NCBI GenBank assembly: GCA_934488695.1
Contig: CAKSSH010000022.1
Coordinates: 1-25,526, forward strand
Source of the DNA: an uncultured Oscillospiraceae bacterium
GTDB taxonomy: Bacteria; Bacillota; Clostridia; Oscillospirales; Ruminococcaceae
Reading direction: 5' to 3'
DNA length: 25,526 nucleotides
Under the pieces are notes generated by a model. It had not been told where the DNA came from. It was given only the letters and a program-made list of their open reading frames with translations, and searched no databases. The translations under genes were made by a program, and so were the position numbers. Below, piece by piece: positions 13,970-22,237 of the stretch. Within the stretch, counting starts at the first letter, position 1. Every line of letters begins with the position of its first letter.

Positions 13970-14723
13970 GTTTCCCCGGCGCCCGCCGGAGAGCCCGCGG
14001 CAGCCCGGCGTGCGGCTTCCCTGCGTGCCCGCGCCGGAAAATGCTCGCACCCGAATTTTCGCGGGGTGCTCTGCCGCGCCGGGCTTCTCTGCGCGCCTGC
14101 GCCGGTCGAAAAAAACGGCGACACGCTTTGCGGCACCTGCCGTTCCCCCCTGCCCTGCCGGTGTGCGCCGCACACCCGCCGGGCTTCCCTGCGCACCCGC
14201 GCCGGAAAATGCTCGCACCCGAATTTTCGCGGGGTGCTCTGCCGCGCCGGGCTTCTCTGCGCGCCCGCACCGGTCGAAAAAAGCGGCGATACGCTTTGCG
14301 GCACCTGCCGTTCCCCCCTGCCCTGCCGGTGTGCGCTGCGCGCCTGCGGGGCTTCTCTGCGCACCTGCGGGGCTTCTCTGCGCACCTGCGGGGCTTCCCT
14401 GCGCACCTGCGGGGCTTCCCTGCGCGCCCGCACCGGTCGAAAAAAGCAGCGACACGCTTTGCGGCACCTGCCGTTCCCCCGCCCTGCCGGTGTGCGGCGC
14501 ACATCCGCGCGGGGCTTCCCCGCACGCCTGCTGGACTTTCCTGCACGTCCGCACCGGAAAATGCACGCGTCCGAATTTTCGCGGGGGCCCTGCCGCGCCG
14601 GGCTGTCACGCCGGGTTTTTCTGCGCACCCGCGCCGGAAAATGCTCGCACCCGAATTTTCGCGGGGCCCTGCCGCGCCGGGCTGTTACGCCGGGTTTTTC
14701 TGCGCGCTCGCGCTGGTCAAAAA
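13970..14723. repeat. GC-rich composite repeat region
   Basis: About 750 bp without a credible gene. A motif CCGGAAAATGC followed by CCGAATTTTCGCGGG recurs with starts near 14031, 14199, 14551 and 14631; the first two copies are 168 bp apart and nearly identical over the whole unit. Another motif, CCGGTCGAAAAAA, with a following GCGACACGCTTTGCGG-type stretch, occurs three times. Long frames on all six frames are caused by lack of stop codons and by periods that are multiples of three. Confidence 0.85.
14338..14421. repeat. 21-bp tandem repeat, 4 copies
   Basis: Four contiguous units of GCGCACCTGCGGGGCTTCCC plus T, beginning at 14338, 14359, 14380 and 14401, with single-base variants. It is nested in the larger composite repeat. 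The seven-codon period keeps frames open but no protein feature is seen. Confidence 0.9.
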
Positions 14724-14755
14724 AAGCGCCGGAACCCTGTAGGGTTCCGGCGCTT
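14717..14755 (-). terminator. Terminator of citrate synthase gene
   Basis: A 14-bp perfect stem (14724-14737 with 14742-14755, loop TGTA) is followed on the minus strand by a run of seven T. It lies two bases past the citrate synthase stop codon. Confidence 0.95.
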
Positions 14756-14757
14756 AT

Positions 14758-16107
14758 TCAACGGTCGTTTATCGGCAGATACGGCTGATTCGGCTTGACG
14801 CCGATATAAGCCGGCCGAATGATTTTTCCGGCAGACTGAATCTCCTCCATCCGGTGAGCGCTCCAGCCGACAATGCGGGCAATCGCGAAAATCGGGGTAT
14901 AAAGCTCGCACGGCAGCTCCAGCATACGGTAAATGAGGCCGGAGTAAAAGTCCACATTGGCGCTGACGCCCTTGTACATTTTGCGTTTGGCAGCAATAAT
15001 CTCGGGGGCGAGCTTTGCGACCGTGGCGTACAGCTGATACTCCTCCTCAAAGCCCTTTGCCGCGGCAAGCTCGGCGGCACAGTTCATCAAAAGCTCGGCG
15101 CGCGGGTCGGACTCGGAGTACACCGCATGTCCGATTCCGTAGATGAGGCCGGCGCGGTCAAAGGCCTCTTTGTCAAGAAGGGCATTCAGGTAACCGGCGA
15201 CAGCGTCCCGGTCTCGGGTGTTGATGTGCTGCTTCATGTCCTCAAACATCCGGACGACCTTGATGTTGGCGCCGCCGTGCCGCGGACCCTTCAAAGAGCC
15301 GAGAGCGGCCGAAACGGCGGAGTACGTGTCGGTGCCGGACGAGGTGACCACGCGGGTGGTAAAGGTGGAGTTGTTTCCGCCGCCGTGCTCGGCATGGAGA
15401 ACCAGCGCAAGATCCAGCAGCTTGGCCTCCAGCGGCGTGTATTCCCCATCGGCGCGCAGCATACGCAGCGTGTTTTCTGCGGTCGACAGGCCCTTTTCCG
15501 GCCGATGAATGATAAGACTTTGCTCACAGTGATAGTACAGATAGGCCTGATAGCTGTAAACGGCCAGCATGGGAAAGGTCGAGATCAGGAACAGGCATTG
15601 CCGCAGGACATTTTCGGTGGTGATATTGTCGGGGTCCTCGTCATAGGTGTACAGTGCAAGCACGCAGCGCGACAGAATATTCATCACATCGCGCCCCGGA
15701 GCCTTCAAAATCATGTCCCGCACAAAAGAGGGCGGCAGACTGCGCAGGTCGGACAGTACACCTTCAAATTCGCGCAATTGACCGGCGTCCGGCAGCTTGG
15801 AAAACAGGAGGAGGTAGGCCGCTTCTTCAAAGCCAAACCGGTTTTCGCCGAGAAAACCGGCCACCAGATCCCGGATGTCGACGCCGCGATAGCGCAGCAC
15901 GCCGGGACAAGGGCGCAGGGTTCCGTCCGGCGCAGCTTGCTTTGCTTTGATGCTGGACACCTCGGTAAGACCGGTGACAACGCCGTTTCCGTTCATGTCT
16001 CTCAGACCGCGGAAAACGGTGTGCTGGGCGTACATTTCCGGGGAAATGGTGTTGTTTCCGTCGGATAATGCGGCCATTTTTTTGAAATAGTTGTTCGATT
16101 GGGTCAT
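14758..16107 (-). CDS. gltA: Citrate synthase
   Basis: A 449-residue citrate synthase, condensing oxaloacetate with acetyl-CoA at the entry to the oxidative TCA branch. Catalytic residues are visible: H277 in GPRHGGAN, H327 in GIGHAVY and D386 in NVDFYSG; the substrate-binding histidine lies in HAEHGGGNNST (238-248). The length and the ~40-residue N-terminal segment before the fold match the clostridial citrate/2-methylcitrate synthase group. The usual GHRVYK is GHAVYS here. AGGAG precedes the ATG by six bases. It is a single-gene unit ending in a strong terminator. 2-Methylcitrate activity cannot be excluded from sequence. Confidence 0.93.
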   Translation of the reverse strand: MTQSNNYFKKMAALSDGNNTISPEMYAQHTVFRGLRDMNGNGVVTGLTEVSSIKAKQAAPDGTLRPCPGVLRYRGVDIRDLVAGFLGENRFGFEEAAYLLLFSKLPDAGQLREFEGVLSDLRSLPPSFVRDMILKAPGRDVMNILSRCVLALYTYDEDPDNITTENVLRQCLFLISTFPMLAVYSYQAYLYYHCEQSLIIHRPEKGLSTAENTLRMLRADGEYTPLEAKLLDLALVLHAEHGGGNNSTFTTRVVTSSGTDTYSAVSAALGSLKGPRHGGANIKVVRMFEDMKQHINTRDRDAVAGYLNALLDKEAFDRAGLIYGIGHAVYSESDPRAELLMNCAAELAAAKGFEEEYQLYATVAKLAPEIIAAKRKMYKGVSANVDFYSGLIYRMLELPCELYTPIFAIARIVGWSAHRMEEIQSAGKIIRPAYIGVKPNQPYLPINDR

Positions 16108-16401
16108 GGGTTTCTCCTTTCAGGGAGCAGGGTGTTAAAAACAGATAAGAACAAGTGCCGCGCGGACCGGAAGGCCTCTAAAGAGCACAGAAACAGCCGC
16201 GCTCCGGCAAAAAGGGCTTTGCTTGCCCGGGAGCGGCCGATTTTTCGGTGCGGCGCGAAAAGTCCGCTTTGGGTGCGGGAGCCGCAGACGCAGCGGGCGC
16301 CTGCAAAGGGCTGCCGCGCAATAGTGGGCGCCTGCAAGGGGCTGCCGCAGATACGACAGCCCGGCCTTGTCGGTCGGCCGATTACGCGGCGCGGCCGAGG
16401 G
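16108..16401. other. Gap between citrate synthase and PII-like gene
   Basis: This 294-bp gap has no gene. It contains a short direct repeat, GGGCGCCTGCAA followed by GGGGCTGCCGC-like sequence, at about 16287 and 16327, and a possible weak minus-strand terminator at 16209-16228 (GGGC-7-GCCC followed by five T). The citrate synthase promoter must lie here, but I cannot identify it with confidence. Confidence 0.5.
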
Positions 16402-17067
16402 TTAGGACTCTTCAAACATACCAAAGCCGGCCACCGAGGAGACCGGGGTCGAGAACAAAACCGTTCCCGCTTCGGTGTGCGGGCCGGCCTTTTCCAGCAC
16501 GGCGCGCATAATGCCGGCTTTATGCTCTTGCCGGGCAATGATGAAAATGATTTCTTTTTCGTCGGCCAGGGAAACGTTTAAAAAGCGGGCGGTTTCTTCG
16601 GCCGCAGTGCCTTTGCCGTGCAGCACGGTGCCGCCGGTGGCGCCTGCGGAGCGCGCCGCGTTCATGACCATGTCGGTCCTGCCCTCGTTGACGATTGCTA
16701 CAATCAATTCAAAGGTACGGCTCAGCTCGGGGCCGGTTTTTGCCGGTGTTTCTCCTTGACTTAAAACATGCACAGCGCTTCCTCCTCCAATGCTTTTTAC
16801 CGGAATCGAAAAAACGATTCCGTGTCCCGGGATACCGATGTACAACCGATTTTTGATTTCCGAAAGGAGCTTTTCGGTCTTTTCGGTGTTGGCAACGGCC
16901 ATGACGATTCGTTTTTCGTTGGAGTCAATGCCGAGCAGATCCAGCATACTCTGGACAGCCGTTCCGCGGCCGAGCAGCGTTACAAACAACGGGACGGAAA
17001 GCTCCCGATGAATTTGTACAAGCTCCTCGACGGCTTTCGGGGAAACGACGGAAAAGATGTAATTCAT
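16402..17067 (-). CDS. Two-domain PII-like regulatory protein
   Basis: A 221-residue protein resembling two fused PII/PII-like domains (about 1-105 and 110-221). Seen: MNYIFSVVSPKAVEELVQI at the start, SNEKRIVMAVANTEKTEKLL and EKEIIFIIARQEHKAGIM as paired strand-helix units, and FSIPVKSIGGGSAVHVLS and FSTPVSSVAGFGMFE at corresponding places in each half. PII-type proteins are trimeric sensors of nucleotides and metabolites that often bind a membrane transporter. The ATG at 17067 overlaps the stop of the DUF1538 gene (ATGA) and has a strong GGAGGAG; an upstream ATG at 17085 lacks this. The neighbour suggests it regulates that membrane protein. Confidence 0.8.
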   Translation of the reverse strand: MNYIFSVVSPKAVEELVQIHRELSVPLFVTLLGRGTAVQSMLDLLGIDSNEKRIVMAVANTEKTEKLLSEIKNRLYIGIPGHGIVFSIPVKSIGGGSAVHVLSQGETPAKTGPELSRTFELIVAIVNEGRTDMVMNAARSAGATGGTVLHGKGTAAEETARFLNVSLADEKEIIFIIARQEHKAGIMRAVLEKAGPHTEAGTVLFSTPVSSVAGFGMFEES

Positions 17068-18605
17068 GCAATCTCCTCCTCCCAAAAATCCACAATGGCC
17101 AAATCGTCGTAGACCGGAGCGGCCGCCGTAACGGGCACCCGGCGGCGTTCGGAAATAAATCCGACTGCCTGAATAGACAACAGCGGCATCAGGGCAACCA
17201 GTGCCACCAGCCCGAAGGCCTCTCGCAGCACGTTGCCGCCGGTCGCCGTGCAGGCACCGATGACAAACTGCAGCATAAAGGTTGCCGTCATGGGGCCGGA
17301 GGCCACGCCGCCGGAGTCAAAGGCAATGGCGGTGTAAATGTCGGGAACAAAAAAGGACAATAGCAGCGCGATGGCGTAGCCCGGCGCCAAAAACCATAGC
17401 AGGCTGATGCCGGTCATCACACGCAGCATGGAAAGAGCCATGGCTAAGGCAATGGCAGCCGAAAGGCTCAGACGAATCGCCTTGCCGGAAATCGCTCCGG
17501 CACTGACCTCCTCGATTTGCTTTTCCAAAACCGACACGGCAGGCTCCGCCGAGATGACGAACCAGCCGAGCAGAGCGGCAATCGGAATCAACAGTACCCG
17601 GGTTTTTTCGCCGCCGAGAGCCGCGCCGAGCACGGCGCCGAGAGCGGAAAAGCCGACGTTGACGCCGGTCAAAAACAGCACCAATCCGATGTAGGTGTAA
17701 AAAAGACCGATACAAATTTTCATAAAGGAGCGGCGGGACAGATGCAGCGCAAACAGCTGAAACAACAGAAAAATAAGGATCACCGGCAGCAGCGCCAGCG
17801 CCACTTCGCCGAGATAGCTCGGCAGCGCCGAAAAATAGGCCCGGCCGACCTGTGCCGTGTTCTCATAGGCGGCGGAGGAGATCTCCACCACGCCGTCTGC
17901 ACCGGAGCTGAAAAGGCCGAGCAGCAAAACGGCTAAAATCGGCCCCACCGAACACAGCGCCACCAGGCCGAAGCTGTCCGACTCGGCCGCTCTGTCGCTT
18001 CGGATGTGGGCTACACCGACGCCGAAGGACAAAATAAAGGGCACGGTCATGGGACCGGTGGTAACGCCGCCGGAATCAAAGGCGATTCCGAGAAAATTCT
18101 GGTCGGTAAAGGCGGCCAGTACAAAGATAACGGCATAGCAGCCCAGCAGCAGATAGCGCAGCTTGGCGCCGGTCAAAATGCGCAGCATGCAGACCGACAG
18201 GAAAAATCCGACGCCGGTGCCGACCGTCAGCAGCAGGATACGGTTTGAAATGTGCGGAACGGTTTCGGCCAGCACCTGCAGGTCCGGCTCGGCAATTGTG
18301 ACCGCAAAGCCCAAAAGAAAGCTGACGGCCAAAATCAGCGGCAGGTTTTTACTCGCTGTCAGGGCTGTGCCGAGCTTGCTGCCGATGGGCGTCATGGCAA
18401 TTTCGGCGCCCAGCGAAAAAAGCCCCATGCCGAGGACCAGAAAAAGCGTGCCGAGCAGAAAACTCAGCATCAGGTCGGCCGGCAGCGGAGAAAGGGTGAG
18501 AGACAGCAGCAAAACCACCGCCACAATGGGCAGTACGCTTTTTGCGGCCTCGATGATTTTCTCTCGAAACAGCTCAAATTTTGGGGACAGAAACTCTTTA
18601 GCCAT
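17064..18605 (-). CDS. DUF1538 membrane protein, duplicated
   Basis: A 513-residue polytopic membrane protein with two homologous halves. Each half has a LLFLG-type helix cluster, a glycine-rich stretch and the motif AFDSGGVTTGPMT (about residue 175) or AFDSGGVASGPMT (about residue 425). A soluble C-terminal tail follows RRRVPVTAAAP. This matches the DUF1538 family, whose transport function is not established to my knowledge; the inverted or repeated halves with a conserved DSGG motif suggest a secondary transporter or channel. The ATG is preceded by GAGG. It is coupled to the PII-like gene, forming a two-gene operon. Confidence 0.85.
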   Translation of the reverse strand: MAKEFLSPKFELFREKIIEAAKSVLPIVAVVLLLSLTLSPLPADLMLSFLLGTLFLVLGMGLFSLGAEIAMTPIGSKLGTALTASKNLPLILAVSFLLGFAVTIAEPDLQVLAETVPHISNRILLLTVGTGVGFFLSVCMLRILTGAKLRYLLLGCYAVIFVLAAFTDQNFLGIAFDSGGVTTGPMTVPFILSFGVGVAHIRSDRAAESDSFGLVALCSVGPILAVLLLGLFSSGADGVVEISSAAYENTAQVGRAYFSALPSYLGEVALALLPVILIFLLFQLFALHLSRRSFMKICIGLFYTYIGLVLFLTGVNVGFSALGAVLGAALGGEKTRVLLIPIAALLGWFVISAEPAVSVLEKQIEEVSAGAISGKAIRLSLSAAIALAMALSMLRVMTGISLLWFLAPGYAIALLLSFFVPDIYTAIAFDSGGVASGPMTATFMLQFVIGACTATGGNVLREAFGLVALVALMPLLSIQAVGFISERRRVPVTAAAPVYDDLAIVDFWEEEIA

Positions 18606-18789
18606 CGCAATACCTCGTTGATTTTTTTCGGTGGCGGGTTAGAACGGGGAGGCCTTTTGCGGCCTGTATAAAACGGCGGGTTTTCGCCGGAATATGCGGG
18701 ATTCGGGGCCGCGGACAGCTCTGCACGGGCTGCGTCCATTAAGGGCGGCACGGCAGAAAAAGCAGACCTGCGGCGGGGGTGTCCGGGCA

Positions 18790-19000
18790 CGGCGCGGCAG
18801 GTTTTGTGTCGCGGTAGGTTTTTGTGCTGCGGCAGGTTTTGTGCTGCGGGGGATGTCCGGGCTGTGCGGGGAGCTTTTTGCACCGCAGTTGGTTTTTGTG
18901 CTGCGGGGGATGTCCGGGCGCGGCGCGGCAGGTTTTTGTGTCGCGGCAGGTTTTTGTGCCGCGGCAGGTTTTTGTGCCGCGGCAGGTTTTGTGCTGCGGG
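18790..19000. repeat. 17-18-bp tandem repeat array
   Basis: GCGGCAGGTTTTTGTG units start at 18794, 18811, 18829, 18846 and again at 18925, 18943, 18961, 18979, 18996, so the spacing alternates between 17 and 18 bp with T-run length. Two interruptions of the form CTGCGGGGGATGTCCGGGC lie between the two blocks. No protein-like product. Confidence 0.85.
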
Positions 19001-19042
19001 CAACACGAGAAATCGGCGCCGGTGCGCGGTGCAGTGCGCGGT

Positions 19043-19085
19043 GAATAAAGAAGCGCCCGAAAGCATTTTCAGTTTTTCGGGCGCT
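19043..19085 (-). terminator. Probable terminator of PEP carboxykinase gene
   Basis: AGCGCCCGAAA (19052-19062) pairs with TTTCGGGCGCT (19075-19085) around a 12-base loop. On the minus strand it is followed by TCTTTATTC, a weak U-run. It lies about 150 bp past the PEP carboxykinase stop. Confidence 0.7.
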
Positions 19086-19238
19086 CCTCACAGTATTTTG
19101 CAATCGGTTTTTCCGGGGGACGACCCCCCCGGACTGCCGTGCTTTCAAAAGGGCGGGAGACAGCGCTTTAGGCTCACGCAGCGGCCGCGTTTTCGGCGGA
19201 CGCCGGTGACCGAAAATGCGGCCGGCGACCTGCCGAGA

Positions 19239-21023
19239 TTACATTTTTTCGAGATTTTCTTTCAGGTCTTCCAGCTGAGCGCGCAGCTGACCGGGCAGCT
19301 TATCGCCGAATTTCTTGTAGTGCTCTTCGATTTCGGCGGCTTCACGAGCCCAAACGTCCTTGTCGACCCGCAGAATACTCTTCAGGGTGTCCGTATCCAT
19401 GTCCAGATCAGTAAGGTCGATGTCCTCCGGACGCGGGACGTAGCCAATAGCGGTTTCGACAGCGTCTGCCTTGCCCTCACAGCGATCGATAATCCAGTTG
19501 AGAACCCGCATATTATCGCCGAAGCCGGGCCAGATGAAGTTGCCGTCCTCATCGGTACGGAACCAGTTGACGTTAAAGATTTTCGGGGCCTTGTCGCCGA
19601 GCTTTTCGCCCATGTCCAGCCAGTGCTGGAAATAGTCGCCCATATTGTAGCCGCAGAACGGCAGCATGGCCATCGGGTCACGCCGGACAACGCCGACGGC
19701 GCCGGCCGCAGCCGCAGTGGTTTCGGACGCCATGGCCGAGCCGACGAAAACGCCGTTGACCCAATCCTTGGACTGATAGACCAGCGGAGCGCACTTGGCG
19801 CGGCGACCGCCGAAAATAATGGCGGAAATCGGAACGCCGGCACCCTTGTCAAACTCTTCGGAGATGCAGGGGCAGTTTTTGGCCGGAGCCGTAAACCGGG
19901 AGTTCGGATGCGCCGCATAGGTCGACTTGTCGGCCTTGTCAAACTTGGAAGCGTCCCAACGGTTGCCCTTCCAATCAATGCAGTTTGTCGGCAGATTCCG
20001 ATTGAGACCCTCCCACCACACGGTGTTATCATCAAGATTCAACGCAACGTTGGTGAAGATGGTGTTCTTCTTGGTGCTCTCCAGCGCGTTGAAGTTGGAA
20101 TGCTCGTTGGTGCCGGGGGCAACCCCGAAGAAGCCGTTTTCCGGGTTGATGGCGTACAGCCGGCCATCCTCCCCTATCTTCATCCAGGAAATGTCGTCTC
20201 CGACGGTCCAGATCTTATAGCCCTTGTCGCGCAGGTACTTGGGCGGAATCAGCATGGCAAGGTTGGTCTTTCCGCAGGCGGACGGGAACGCAGCCGCCAC
20301 ATATTTGACCTCGCCCTTCGGATTCTGGAGACCCAAAATGAGCATGTGCTCGGCCATCCAGCCCTCTTTCCATCCTTGATAGGAGGCAATGCGCAGCGCA
20401 AAGCACTTTTTGCCGAGCAGCACGTTTCCGCCGTAAGCCGAGTTGACCGAAATGATGGTGTTGTCCTCCGGGAATTGGCAGATGTAGCGCTTTTCGGGGT
20501 CAATGTCACAGGAAGCGTGCAGACCGCGGACCCAGTCGTTGGAATCGCCGAGAACATCCAGCACCTTTTTGCCGACACGGGTCATAATCACCATGTTTAA
20601 AACAACGTACTTGGAATCGGTCACCTCTACGCCGATTTTGGCAAGCGGAGAGCCGATGGGCCCCATGGAAAACGGAATGATATACATCGTTCTGCCCCGA
20701 TAGGAGCCGCGCGCGATGTCATACAGCCGCTTATACATTTCCTGCGGATCGCACCAGTGATTGGTCGGGCCGGCGTTTTCCTCAAGGCGGGAGCAGATAA
20801 AGGTTCTGTCCTCTACGCGGGCTACGTCGTTCTCACGGGTTCTGTGCAGATAGCAGCCAGGCAGCTTCTGCTCGTTGAGCGGAAGCATTTCGCCGGACGC
20901 AACCGCTTCGCGGCGGATTTCGTCCAGCTGAGCCTCGCTGCCGTCAATCCAGACAACGCGGTCCGGCTGTACAAGCTCCCGGACCTCATCCAGCCAAGTA
21001 AGAAGGGTTTTGTTGTTCGTCAT
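19239..21023 (-). CDS. pckG: Phosphoenolpyruvate carboxykinase (GTP)
   Basis: A 594-residue GTP-dependent PEP carboxykinase interconverting oxaloacetate and PEP plus CO2. The size and motifs fit the GTP family, not the ~530-residue ATP form: FPSACGKTNLAML (P-loop with catalytic cysteine, about residue 250), WTVGDDISWMKIG (metal-binding aspartates), NPENGFFGVAPGT, and RDPMAMLPFCGYNMGDYFQHW. The frame extends 17 residues upstream, but the ATG at 21023 has AGGAG nine bases ahead and begins the normal N-terminus TLLTWLDEV. In fermenting anaerobes the enzyme often runs in the carboxylating direction to make oxaloacetate; direction is not visible here. It is expressed alone from its own promoter. 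Confidence 0.96.
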   Translation of the reverse strand: MTNNKTLLTWLDEVRELVQPDRVVWIDGSEAQLDEIRREAVASGEMLPLNEQKLPGCYLHRTRENDVARVEDRTFICSRLEENAGPTNHWCDPQEMYKRLYDIARGSYRGRTMYIIPFSMGPIGSPLAKIGVEVTDSKYVVLNMVIMTRVGKKVLDVLGDSNDWVRGLHASCDIDPEKRYICQFPEDNTIISVNSAYGGNVLLGKKCFALRIASYQGWKEGWMAEHMLILGLQNPKGEVKYVAAAFPSACGKTNLAMLIPPKYLRDKGYKIWTVGDDISWMKIGEDGRLYAINPENGFFGVAPGTNEHSNFNALESTKKNTIFTNVALNLDDNTVWWEGLNRNLPTNCIDWKGNRWDASKFDKADKSTYAAHPNSRFTAPAKNCPCISEEFDKGAGVPISAIIFGGRRAKCAPLVYQSKDWVNGVFVGSAMASETTAAAAGAVGVVRRDPMAMLPFCGYNMGDYFQHWLDMGEKLGDKAPKIFNVNWFRTDEDGNFIWPGFGDNMRVLNWIIDRCEGKADAVETAIGYVPRPEDIDLTDLDMDTDTLKSILRVDKDVWAREAAEIEEHYKKFGDKLPGQLRAQLEDLKENLEKM

Positions 21024-21079
21024 TTTTGTTAGCTCCTCTTGATTGATTGTTAAAACAACATATAAATATTGCAAGTTCT

Positions 21080-21108
21080 ATTATAATCGAATTTGTCCCA
21101 AAAAGCAA
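21080..21108 (-). promoter_or_regulatory. Promoter of PEP carboxykinase gene
   Basis: On the minus strand TTGCTT (21103-21108), a 17-bp spacer and TATAAT (21080-21085) form a good housekeeping promoter about 57 bp before the start codon. The AT-rich leader stands out from the GC-rich surroundings. The 46-bp tandem array begins about 137 bp upstream. Confidence 0.8.
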
Positions 21109-21244
21109 CACCTCGGCCCGCTTGTTCAAAAAAATTTTTCATTTGACTGCCCGGCTCTTTTAAGCCGAAAAAAGGGGCGCCGATTCTGCGCGGCGATGCA
21201 GGCGCACAGGAGGTCGGGCGCGCATAACAAGCCGAGAAGTCGCG

Positions 21245-21530
21245 CCGCGTGGGGTGCACGGGACAGCGGGCGTCGGTTATGCACAGGACGCCGCGTGGGG
21301 CGCACGGGACAGCGGGCGGCGGATTAACGCCCGGCGCCGCGTGGGGTACACGGGACAGCAGGTGGCGGTTCTACGCAGGGCACCGCGTGGGGTGCACGGG
21401 ACAGCGGGCGTCGGTTCTACGCAGGGCGCCGCGTGGGGCGCACGGGACAGCGGGTGACGGTTATGCACAGGGCGCCGCGCGGGGTGCACGGGACAGCGGG
21501 CGTCGGTTATGCACAGGACGCCGCGCGAGA
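21245..21530. repeat. 46-bp tandem repeat, 6 copies plus a partial
   Basis: Units begin with CCGCGTGGGG (CCGCGCGGGG or CCGCGCG in the last) at 21245, 21291, 21337, 21383, 21429, 21475 and 21521, exactly 46 bp apart each time. The first ~30 bp, including CACGGGACAGC, are nearly constant; the last ~16 bp vary among TTATGCACAGGACG, TTCTACGCAGGGCG and ATTAACGCCCGGCG types. The period is not a multiple of three, so it does not encode a repeat protein. Confidence 0.95.
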
Positions 21531-21539
21531 CATAGGCGC

Positions 21540-21557
21540 GCGGGGGCGTGCCCCCGC
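21540..21557. terminator. GC hairpin downstream of TetR gene
   Basis: GCGGGGGC-GT-GCCCCCGC is a perfect 8-bp stem 29 bp past the tetR-family stop codon. No T-run follows on the minus strand, so it is a weak terminator candidate. Confidence 0.4.
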
Positions 21558-21585
21558 TTTCCGGGAATGCCAACGCGCCGGTGCG

Positions 21586-22122
21586 CTACTGGGTTAATTT
21601 CAGGATGACGCCGTTTAAAAACCGCGCCATTTTTTTCGGCGACTCGCGCACATCCCGATTGAGCCAGTCGCGAATCAGGGCATAGCCGCCCTGATAAAAA
21701 AACAGCCGCAGAAGCTCTCGCTCGTCCTGGGAGAAGGTGTCGGGGATCGTGCGGTCAAGCTGCATTTTAATGGTCGGAAGATTAAAAAGCTTGTCGGAAA
21801 AATCCTTGTCCGGCAGGGCATTTATCAGGATCTTAAAGTCCTCCTCGTTGGCCAGCAGGGCGACCAGCATGCGAAACAGACTGTCCTCACCGCTGCTCTC
21901 GGTTTCGGACAGAATCTGCTCCAGCTTGCAAAAATATTCCTCTTCAATGTCGATCAACAGATCGTATTGGCTGCCATAGTACTTGTAAAAAGTGGTTCGG
22001 TTGATTTGTGCTTCGGCACAAAGCTCATAAATCGTGACCTTTTCAATCGGCTTTTGCCGCAAAAGACGCATCAGCGCACCTTTTAAAAGAGATTTGCTGA
22101 GCCGGATCCTTTGGTTTTCCAT
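21586..22122 (-). CDS. TetR-family regulator
   Basis: A 178-residue TetR/AcrR-type repressor. The N-terminal helix-turn-helix is at about 24-50 (KVTIYELCAEAQINRTTFYK then YYGSQYDLL). The C-terminal part is helical and resembles the TetR C-terminal domain common in Bacillota, with DERELLRLFFYQGGYALIRDWL. AGGAGG precedes the ATG by seven bases. It is divergent from an RND/MMPL exporter and its promoter overlaps a 21-bp palindrome, so it most likely represses both itself and the exporter. The ligand is unknown. Confidence 0.9.
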   Translation of the reverse strand: MENQRIRLSKSLLKGALMRLLRQKPIEKVTIYELCAEAQINRTTFYKYYGSQYDLLIDIEEEYFCKLEQILSETESSGEDSLFRMLVALLANEEDFKILINALPDKDFSDKLFNLPTIKMQLDRTIPDTFSQDERELLRLFFYQGGYALIRDWLNRDVRESPKKMARFLNGVILKLTQ

Positions 22123-22237
22123 AAAAGGGCCTCCTCTCGACTAAACGGCCGCGTTTGTCGGTTTTAACACATCATCTTTTTGATTTGTAGAAATCACGGC
22201 AGCTTAAAATAAACAGTTGGTGGATTTTAAAGCTTCA

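Larger units (their letters stand above)
18606..19238. repeat. Gap with 17-18-bp repeats and a terminator
   Basis: A 633-bp gap with no supported gene. The part 18790-19000 is an array of GCGGCAGGTTTTTGTGCC-type units, and 19052-19085 is a terminator-like hairpin. The region just upstream of the DUF1538 gene (18606-18690) should carry its promoter; TATACA on the minus strand near 18664-18669 is a possible -10 without a clear -35. A long plus-strand frame through this gap is antisense to PEP carboxykinase and I reject it. Confidence 0.75.

Noticed and set aside
13913..14798. Several long overlapping frames on both strands (200-260 residues) in the repeat region
   Set aside because: They are repetitive, rich in A, G, P and R, open in nearly every frame at once, lack ribosome sites, and follow the DNA repeat.
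18804..20600. A 598-residue plus-strand frame
   Set aside because: It starts in the 17-18-bp repeat array and then runs antisense to PEP carboxykinase, which has clear motifs on the other strand.
21245..21530. CRISPR array
   Set aside because: The 46-bp units are contiguous and the variable parts are related variants of about 16 bp, not unique spacers; no cas genes are nearby.
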